NCBI GenBank assembly: GCA_001606155.1
Contig: LODT01000041.1
Coordinates: 124,001 to 188,000, forward strand
DNA from: Tieghemostelium lacteum
Taxonomy: Eukaryota > Evosea > Eumycetozoa > Dictyosteliales > Raperosteliaceae
Reading direction: 5' to 3'
Length of the DNA: 64,000 bases
Shown here: piece after piece, positions 56,401-64,000 of the stretch
Layout: the number at the start of each line of letters is the position of its first letter
Position numbering within the stretch: position 1 is the first letter of the stretch
The notes under the pieces: generated by a model
Seen by the model: only the letters and a program-made list of their open reading frames with translations
Databases searched by the model: none
What the model was told of the DNA's origin: nothing
Translations under genes and position numbers: made by a program

Positions 56401-58224
56401 ATGATGGTTGATGAAAAGATATCATTGGAAATTAATTGTACTAGAGATGATATAAAGAATCAAACTGATAAATTTCCATTGTTTCTCAGAAATCATATAC
56501 TATTAGCTAGATTGTTATCTTATGTTAATGATAGGAACAAGTTAAGTGTACTATCAAGTTGTAAATTTTTATTGGCTAGTAGAGAAAAAGTGAATTTGAT
56601 ACAACCTATACAATTTAGATATTGTACTGTATTGACACATTTCAGATCATCAATAAAATCAATATCAGTGTACAATAACAGAGACTTGTATACACTCAGT
56701 AACAAACTGTCAAAGTTTCCAACATCTACAAAATGGAAATCTGTAAATTCATTAGCTATTCATGTCTTTACTATACATAATAGTTTACCAAGTCTCACTA
56801 CATTTCCATCAACTCTGACAAAATTGAATATTAATAGTATCAGAGGTATTGAATTACTTCCTGGTACTATACCATCATCTGTAAAATACTTATCATTGGG
56901 TAATTGGAGTGATTTAAGTGTCATTCCTGGCAGTATCCCAACATCTGTCACTCATCTCCACTTGGGTGAAAATAAACTACTAATTGCAGATTTAATACCC
57001 AATTCAGTCACACATTTGCAAATGCAGTTCAAATATGACAGTTTAGCAGGTTCGGAACACATTCCAGAATCTGTTGTAGATTTAGCCATTAATGACTGTG
57101 GTTTTTCAGAAACTGTTAAGAATTCATTAAAACCTTCAATAAGACATCTGACATTTTTAACGGCCACGAATGAAATGACGTACAGTTACAGGACTTATGA
57201 CCCTAGAAACCTTTTCCCACAGGGTATAACCCATCTAAACTATGGATTTCATGGTAACAATAGATCAGAGGTTACTTATGACAAAGCTATACCATATACA
57301 GTAACTCATCTAAAGTTACCAGAATTCTTTAATTGCCCTCTCTTTGAATTGTATTATGTATGCAATTTAGAAAATTTGGTAACTTCAAGGGATTTCAATA
57401 GACCTATAAATAATTCTGAGTTTCCAGACTCACTAAAATACATTCGTTTCGGATTCGATTTCAATAAGTATTTCCTTCCTGGAACTTTTCCAAAATCTGT
57501 TACTCACCTTACATTTGGGTTTCGGTTTAATCAATCTATATCTACAATGAATTTACCATCGAATATAGTTTATCTTCATTTAGACTATAATTTTAATCAA
57601 CCTATTGACGATCTTCCTGAACACTTGGAATTTATGGCACTTGGTAGAGAGTTCTCTCATCCCATTGAAACTCTTCCAAAGTCACTCAAAACTCTGATTA
57701 TTAAATCCAATGTACCTATACTTCAGTTGAATGCACTAGAGAATCTAGAGAAACTAGCTCTGGTTGGAACATTTAATATGCCTCTAAACCAGATCACATT
57801 TCCAAATAATTTGAAATATTTACAATTGGGTGATGATTTCAATCAAGTTATTCAACCTCTTGAGTTACCATCATTACTAACCGATTTGATTATTGGTAAT
57901 TCATTTTCACAGAAATTGGTTGAAAATTCTTTACCAGCCAGTCTAAAGACTCTAACAGTTGGTAATTCATTCCCAGATGACAAATCCCAATTCAATCTAG
58001 ACACCATTCCACGTGGTATCACCAATATCACATTACCTCATAGAATTTATTTACGTTCACTTGTAACTATATACCAATTGTTTGAAGATAATCAATTACC
58101 ATCACCACTAGTCAACAAAACATTACCTCTAAATCTAGATGAAAATCTATTTAATGACTATTCGAGATCCTATGAAGATACTTGGTTCCACACTGCAGAT
58201 AAACAGTGGTGGAAGATTGGATAA
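56401..58224 (+). CDS. FNIP-repeat protein
   Basis: A 607-residue single-exon gene. From about 120 to 540 it is made of 22-residue repeats of the FNIP type, with units such as PSSVKYLSLGNWSDLSVIPGSI, and PKSVTHLTFGFRFNQSI. These are leucine-rich-repeat-like and form a curved solenoid. The N-terminal 60-100 residues (FLRNHILLARLLSYVNDRNKLSVLSSCKFLL) resemble an F-box-like helix-loop-helix that often precedes FNIP repeats in dictyostelids. The family is greatly expanded in social amoebae. A protein-interaction or substrate-adaptor role is inferred. There is no signal peptide. Confidence 0.9.
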   Translation: MMVDEKISLEINCTRDDIKNQTDKFPLFLRNHILLARLLSYVNDRNKLSVLSSCKFLLASREKVNLIQPIQFRYCTVLTHFRSSIKSISVYNNRDLYTLSNKLSKFPTSTKWKSVNSLAIHVFTIHNSLPSLTTFPSTLTKLNINSIRGIELLPGTIPSSVKYLSLGNWSDLSVIPGSIPTSVTHLHLGENKLLIADLIPNSVTHLQMQFKYDSLAGSEHIPESVVDLAINDCGFSETVKNSLKPSIRHLTFLTATNEMTYSYRTYDPRNLFPQGITHLNYGFHGNNRSEVTYDKAIPYTVTHLKLPEFFNCPLFELYYVCNLENLVTSRDFNRPINNSEFPDSLKYIRFGFDFNKYFLPGTFPKSVTHLTFGFRFNQSISTMNLPSNIVYLHLDYNFNQPIDDLPEHLEFMALGREFSHPIETLPKSLKTLIIKSNVPILQLNALENLEKLALVGTFNMPLNQITFPNNLKYLQLGDDFNQVIQPLELPSLLTDLIIGNSFSQKLVENSLPASLKTLTVGNSFPDDKSQFNLDTIPRGITNITLPHRIYLRSLVTIYQLFEDNQLPSPLVNKTLPLNLDENLFNDYSRSYEDTWFHTADKQWWKIG

Positions 58225-58408
58225 TTCGAAAGAATACTTTGAGTAAGTTCTTATACAATTTCATATAATATTTAAAATAAAATATAAAAAAGTGGGGTTA
58301 AATTTAATTTATCTCACTCACCACTAAAATAGGTATTATTTTACAAAAGACAAATTTATTCTCATATTTTTTCAATTTGATTTCTGTTTTCTTGTTGTAT
58401 TAGGAAAA

Positions 58409-58825
58409 ATGTCAAATAATAATATTATTTTACTTCCATCTTGCTCACACCACCAAAGAGTCTATGAAATTTACAACTATTTCCAAGAAAATGAAACATC
58501 AGTAGATTGTCCCCTTAAATGTGGAGGATGGTATGTTGGAGATAGTATGGATGAATATTCTATTGTGGTCCCTAGAATAATTGATAAAAATTGCAATGAA
58601 GGATGTAGAAATGCACTTCTAAAACAACTTCAGGTATCCAGGACATGGGTGAAAATGATTGAGGATTTAGTAAGAAATACACGTTTGGGTGTAGATGAAA
58701 AATATCCAGACACTAATACAATTTTGCAAGTTATTAGAGGCGATGAAGTATATGTAGAAAATGTAGAAATTGATCAATTCTTTATTGATATGTCTTTTCA
58801 AAAAAAATATGACATCTCAAATTAA
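58409..58825 (+). CDS. Hypothetical protein, 138 residues
   Basis: This is an intronless ORF with balanced composition. Cys and His residues cluster in the first half (LPSCSHHQRVYEIYNYF, VDCPLKCGGWYVGDS, NCNEGCRNALLKQL), so a small zinc-binding fold is possible; CxxxC pairs occur at about 35-39 and 62-66. The second half is helical and acidic (VSRTWVKMIEDLVRNTRLG). No known family is recognised. It lies 184 nt after the FNIP gene and converges on the PSI gene. The leader has a TATTAG just before the ATG, so an upstream non-coding exon is possible. Confidence 0.6.
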   Translation: MSNNNIILLPSCSHHQRVYEIYNYFQENETSVDCPLKCGGWYVGDSMDEYSIVVPRIIDKNCNEGCRNALLKQLQVSRTWVKMIEDLVRNTRLGVDEKYPDTNTILQVIRGDEVYVENVEIDQFFIDMSFQKKYDISN

Positions 58826-58913
58826 ACAATAATTTAGTTTGTATGAAGAATAAAATATGCAATACTTAAAATTTTAATTTGCTATTTTTATTTTTTTTTT
58901 GTATTCAGATCGA

Positions 58914-61140
58914 TTATTCATATAGAGGATTTTGGGCATTATTTGGATTTGATTCATAAAGTGGATTGGCAGTTGAAGAAGTCATTTTTTGGTTCTTTTG
59001 GTTCTTCCAATACATGTAGCCACGTTGACCACCAAAGATTGCAAGACCAAGTGCAACAGCACCACCAATGACAATACCTGCAGTAGCAGCCGCACCTAGT
59101 GCAACACCAGCTTTAACACCAGCTGATTGACATTTAAATGGCAAAGGATCATAGGGACGTGATTCACATTTTTGTTTTTCAACATTACAAATACCCTTTT
59201 CACAAGATGGATTCTCAGGTACACATGTCTTATTGAATACAATACAACCGACATTTTCATCACATTGAGCAACTTTACAGAAGTCTGATGTCTCACAGAC
59301 TTTGGGTTTGTATTCACATTTACCTTTACTGCAGTATCCGACTTCACAGAGTTTAGAGGTCTCACATTGCATTGGTTTATGTACACAACCTTGACCTGCT
59401 TCACAAGAGTCTATAGTACATGGATCCTGATCATCACAGAGCATAGCTTCATTTACACAAGTGCCATTCTTACATAGATCTCTAGTACATGCGTTACCAT
59501 CATCGCAATTGATTGCTGGTTTCTTTAGACATTTTCCAGAATCACTATCACAAAGATTGATAAAGCATTTATCAGAGTTATCACATTCAACTGGTTGATG
59601 TGAAATACTTCCACTTGCACCATCACAGCTATCTACAGTACATTTATTATTGTCATCATAGACAACATCAGAGATCACACAAGACCCGTTATTACATTTA
59701 GCAAATTGACATTTGTTGAATGCTGGACAATTACAATCTACACAACCGGCAATAGGTGTACTTACACAAGTACCTGATGAAGAATCACAACTATCAATCT
59801 TACACTTGTCACCAGATGCACAATTCTTGGGTTTATGTGAACAACCTGAATCTGGGTCACAGCTATCCTCAGTACAAGGGTTACCATCATCACAGTTAGT
59901 CTTATTAGAAGCACATGAACCTGATGATGGATCACAGAAATAGCTAGTACACTTATCAGAAACTGGACAATTTACAGGTTGATATTTGCAACCTACTTGA
60001 GGATCACAAATTGAATTTACACATTTTCCACGATCTTCACATTGAACTGCTGAAGACTCACATTGACCATTCTTTGGATTACAACTGTTTAGTGTACATT
60101 TATCCTTCTGTGAACAAACCTTCTTTTTATGTGTACAATATTTCTTGATATTCTGGTCAACTGGGGCAGGGATCTGAGTATTAGCAGGTGGACAACTATC
60201 TTCAGTACAAAGGTCACCATCATCACAGGTATTAGCAGAGCAACATGTCTCACCAGCACCTTCACATACACCACAATAATCAAAGTACCCACAAACCAAT
60301 TCAATATCAGTCTCAATATGCATTACAGAACTAATGGTATGTCTTTCACAATAAAAGAAATCAAATGGTACAATTCTTGATTGATCACCAAGTTGTGCTC
60401 TCAAATCTACATATCCAGTTTCACTTTGATGAATACCACCCAAATCTACAACTAACTTATTATCAATGAATACCCAAACATCATCATCACCAGTGAACTT
60501 GAATGTTTCAGTAGCCTATTTAAAATTGATACACATAAGTATATTTAGTGTTTAACTAAAATATTTTAAATATACATACTTTATAGGTAAATCTAGATTT
60601 AATATGTAAACAGAAATGGTAGTTATGATAGGTATTTGAGTTGGTATCACTGTATCTTGTGAAAGAACTATTTTTATCCCAACCTTGACCATCAATTGGG
60701 AAGAATGATTCAGAGTGATAGATAATGGTTGATTCATCAGTTGGTGATCTTTGGAAATCAAATGCAACTTTTAATGGAATATTTACACCTGGTGAATCAT
60801 AAAACCATTGGTTAAATGTTTTTGTAGAATTCACAATACCATAGTGATATCCACCTTGACCTTCTCTATTCTCTGCAATGTATTCAATTCTATCTCCCAA
60901 AACTGAGTTTACCATACCCTTTCTTAAAACACCACCAGTAATTGGGGCTTCAAAATCTGAATTTAAACTTGGATGATGGTCATAAACTGTGATGGAATGT
61001 CTAAATGTATCACTTCCTATTTTTAGAAATTTTGTAAATTAATATAAAATCATTTTCAAATAAAAATTTAAAATTTTTTTCTTACCATAATTTAATTGTA
61101 TATAAAGAATTATCACAGTCAGGATAATTAACTTTAACAT
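58914..61140 (-). CDS. PSI-family surface protein (PA14 domain, Cys-rich repeats, TM)
   Basis: Three exons: 61140-61086, 61016-60580 and 60515-58914; introns of 69 and 64 nt, phases 1 and 0, giving 697 residues. Signal peptide [22 protein letters not shown]14-type domain (about 50-210) contains [24 protein letters not shown] with the Asp-Asp calcium-site pair. Fourteen Dictyostelium Cys-rich repeats (pattern CDDGNxCTxDSCDxxxGC) follow. A Gly/Ala-rich membrane helix ([26 protein letters not shown]) precedes a short tail with two NPLYE motifs. PSI proteins include prespore-inducing factors of Dictyostelium, secreted or surface signals in cell-type choice; the family is large, so the exact member is unclear. 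Confidence 0.92.
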
Positions 61141-62082
61141 GATTTTTGATTGTTGTTATTGTTGTAAACAAAAACAGGAATAAATAATTTAATAATAAAT
61201 TAATAATTAAAATTAGTAGTATCAGTATCAGTTCTTAAATAAAAAAAATAAATAAAATTTTAATAGATTATTTAGAATATCTATTGAATATGATTGGTTA
61301 AGTATTAATCTAAAGGAATTTGATTTAATTTAAACATCAATTAAAGAATAAGATAAATTTATTTTTTTTTTGATTTTAAATTATTCAATTCTATTTTTGA
61401 AAGCAAATTACAAGGATATTACATGGAGAAGGGTAAAGATCGATCAAAATATTCATTGTTACTTTATTTTAAATATAAATATAAAAGAGTAAATAGAATT
61501 ACCACTTTTACTACTTTTAAACACTTCAAGATAAAAAATATTATTAAAACACCCCCCTTTAAAAAATAAAAAAAGATATATATCCCACCCCTACACTTTT
61601 TTAACCGTTGTTGTTTATATTATCAAAACACTAAATGGTGTATTAACACTTTTTGAATTTAATTAATTCTATCCATTTATATAGAAATAACCTTTAATTT
61701 TTTGAAATTTCATTGTTAATAGAAAACCATTGTCAAATAATTATTAACAAGTTCTATTTTTAGTATTAATATAAATAAAACCAATTGTATTTATCTTTTG
61801 ATTTCATTGCCAAAACATTCCAAAATAGTTAGTAAAATCAACAGTATTTGTAAAACAACCTAAATTTAAAATAACAATCTATCTTTTTGAATAAAAAGAG
61901 AATATTGAAATTCTGGCAATGAGAAATAAAGATTTGGTAAGATTTTATCAGAATCTAAAAAGTATCGGAGAATTTAATTGGTTTATACAATTATTACTAT
62001 TATGTTTTTATTGATTGAAAAATGAATTTCAACAAAATTTTTTGATATATATATAAATTATTATTATAATTAAAATTAAAGA
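61141..62082. promoter_or_regulatory. Intergenic region, PSI gene promoter
   Basis: This 942-nt AT-rich spacer lies upstream of the PSI gene and downstream of the FHA kinase (both minus). Two C-rich patches, near 61549-61558 (ACACCCCCC) and 61583-61595 (CCCACCCCTACAC), stand out and resemble CA/C-rich developmental elements, judged by eye. The rest has no ORF and no RNA gene was recognised. Confidence 0.3.
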
Positions 62083-64000
62083 TCAATATACTGGTTTTGA
62101 ACTTTTTAGTTTTTTCTGTGTTGTTTTTGTAGTGCTAGCACCATTAGTGTTCACTGGTGTTTGTAATTTCTTTCTTTTTCTAGAATCTCCTTGGTCGTCA
62201 ATTTCATCGTCAATTTCATCATCAACATCACCCTTTGTTAATTCTGGACTAGACTTTTGAATATCAACCTCCTGTATTGGTGTTGTAGTTGTTGTCTTAC
62301 TTACTGAATTGAATTTTGAAAATAAATTATTATTATTATTATTGTTATTATTGTTATTTTGATTTGATATTTGTTGGGATGTTGAGGTAGTTGTTGTTGT
62401 AGTTGTTGAGGTATTATTTTGAAAAGTTAATATTGCAGATTGCTTACTAGTTGATGTTCGCTTTTTCTTTGAAGGGGTTATTTTTGGTTTTTGAGGACTA
62501 GGTTCAAATTGAAGTATTCCTTTTTGATTTTTTTGTGTATTTTGTGGTTGTGATTGCTGAAGATTTGGTTTACTTGGACCAAGAGTAAAAGATTTATTTG
62601 GTGATTTTGTTGAAATTGGTAATTGAATAACATGATGACTATAGGTAGTTTGTTTTTTCTCTTGTGGTGATGGTGATGCTATTGTGGTATTGCATCTATA
62701 GAGATCATCATTAGAGAACCAACGATGAACTAAAGCATCTTTTACTGATATTCTCTGAAGTGGGTCCACCTTAAGTAGTTTTTGAATGAGATCTTTAGCA
62801 GCCTCTGTAACAGTATCCCAAATTGGAATATTAAATGTATACTCTCCTTTCGATGTTTGATTGAAATTTGAACGTTCAACATCAAAAGGTGGTTTCCCAG
62901 ATAAGAGTATATACAAAATACATCCTAATGACCATGCATCGACCTCTTTACCATACCCATGAGGCTCTCCATTTTGAGTGTTTTTACCCATCAGACAGGA
63001 TTTAATAATCTCTGGTGCAACATATAATGGTGTACCACAAAGTGTAGTAGCAATCTCTTTCTCCCCTATAATCTTTGCTAGACCAAAATCAGTAATTTTA
63101 ATAATCTGTTTACCCTCAGGACCTTTTCCAATGAGAATATTCTCAGGTTTCAAATCTCTGTGACTGATATTCAGTTGGTGAAGGTAACAAACTGCTGCTA
63201 GAATCTGTTTGAACACATCTTTAGCCTCAGGCTCACTGAACCTAATCTTTTCTTTAATCTTATCAAACAATTCACCACCAGTTGCCAACTCTAAAACTAT
63301 ATACAAATATCTCTCCGTATCAAATATCTCAATAATTGATATGATATTGGGATGTTTAATTTTTTTTAGAATTGCAATTTCAGAGTTGGTCTGATTCTTA
63401 TTCTTTGATAAATGCCAATATTTCATCTTATCAATGATTTTTACGGCAAAAGATTCACCTGTATCTTTTTTAATACATTTTTTAACCACACTAAAATTTC
63501 CTGTTCCTAACATTCCTTGTATTATATAATGCTTATTGATTTCAATCTATAAATTTTAAAAATACGGGTATGAATATTAGTTTGATATAAGTACTATTAT
63601 TACAAACTAATAAACTTACATCATCACTTGAATCTTGATCTGGTATAGAAAAATCTTGAAATATAAAAGATAGGGAAGAATTGAAATTCGATGAGGTAAA
63701 GGATATAAGATCTCCATTTAAAAGTAGTGTAGTCTTTTCTTTACCTAGTATCTGTCCTTTTACAAAAGTTCCATTCGTTGAGTAATCAGTTATACGAATG
63801 GATGTGCCCTCTGTCGAGTTACTCAAAGAGTTGTTATTATTGTTATTTCTCTCCCTTTGAATTTTACAATGAATTCCACTGATGGTTGGATCGTTGAATA
63901 GGACATTACATCTCTTTGGATTTCTTCCAATTAAAATTTCATTATCTATCAAATCCAAATGTTTCGAATCTGGATGACATGAAACTAATCTACCCCAAGT
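62083..64000 (-). CDS. FHA-domain Ser/Thr kinase, Chk2-like (5' end cut by window edge)
   Basis: Visible exons are 64000-63620 and 63546-62083, with a 73-nt intron (GTAAGT...TTATAG, phase 0). The fragment begins inside an FHA domain: TWGRLVSCH, then ILIGRNPKRCNVLFNDPTISGIHCKI and STNGTFVKG, which bind phospho-Thr. The kinase domain has the P-loop GTGNFSVVKK, AVKIIDK, HRDLKPEN, DFGLAK, and APE followed by YGKEVDAWSLGC. The order FHA-kinase is that of Chk2/Rad53 and Dictyostelium fhk kinases, which act in the DNA-damage checkpoint. The C-tail has Thr and Asn runs and a Lys/Arg patch (SRKRKKLQ) that could be a nuclear signal. Only a short N-terminal piece is missing. Which fhk paralogue it is cannot be told. 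Confidence 0.93.

Noticed and set aside
1-64000. tRNA, rRNA and snoRNA genes
   Set aside because: Scanned by eye for T-loop and box C/D patterns in spacers and introns; nothing convincing. A tRNAscan or covariance search would be needed to exclude them.

Overview
This window is nuclear DNA of a dictyostelid social amoeba (Amoebozoa). The evidence is very AT-rich spacers, short GT-AG introns of about 60-200 nt, frequent poly-Asn and poly-Gln tracts encoded by AAT and CAA runs, and families typical of or restricted to the group: FNIP repeats, PSI proteins with a PA14 domain and Cys-rich Dictyostelium repeats, and an FHA-domain kinase. The species cannot be fixed from sequence alone. No rRNA, tRNA, CRISPR array, virus-like element or intact transposon was seen.

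Layout. From 1 to 429 (minus) lies a truncated RRM protein. A full-size ABCA transporter follows (992-6113, +), then a 2.4-kb spacer and a 2512-residue CHD-type chromatin remodeller (8556-16238, +). From 16.4 to 25.8 kb are an orphan gene, a B-box/kelch protein, coronin-7 (minus), a tail-anchored TPR protein with a 21-residue repeat array (minus), a dual-specificity phosphatase and a small orphan. From 25.9 to 33.8 kb all genes are on the minus strand: WDR43/Utp5, a C12orf4/FERRY3 homologue, a TMEM8/myomaker-like membrane protein, a secreted class 3 lipase and D-2-hydroxyglutarate dehydrogenase. A 2.7-kb spacer with several hairpins precedes a gene that appears to derive from a piggyBac transposase (36484-38340, +). 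From 38.6 to 54.6 kb all genes are again on the minus strand: Rpp21, a large cell-surface protein, mitochondrial GABA transaminase, Nop58, cytosolic aconitase/IRP1, a short Gln-rich ORF and an NST1-like protein. From 54.8 to 58.8 kb (+) are mitochondrial asparaginyl-tRNA synthetase, an FNIP-repeat protein and an orphan. The window closes with a PSI protein (58914-61140, minus) and an FHA/Chk2-like kinase that runs off the right edge (minus).

Most genes are housekeeping and unrelated, as is usual in a compact amoeba genome. Functional themes recur: box C/D snoRNP and small-subunit processome (Nop58, WDR43), tRNA maturation and charging (Rpp21, AsnRS), and mitochondrial or linked carbon metabolism (GABA-T, D2HGDH, aconitase). 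Exon structures were built by hand from splice signals, reading phase and protein-family continuity.

The most unusual items are two. The CHD remodeller ends in about five tandem SUMO-like (Rad60-SLD-like) domains. The piggyBac-derived gene keeps the N-terminal transposase region and the Cys-rich C-terminal zinc finger but lacks the catalytic core.
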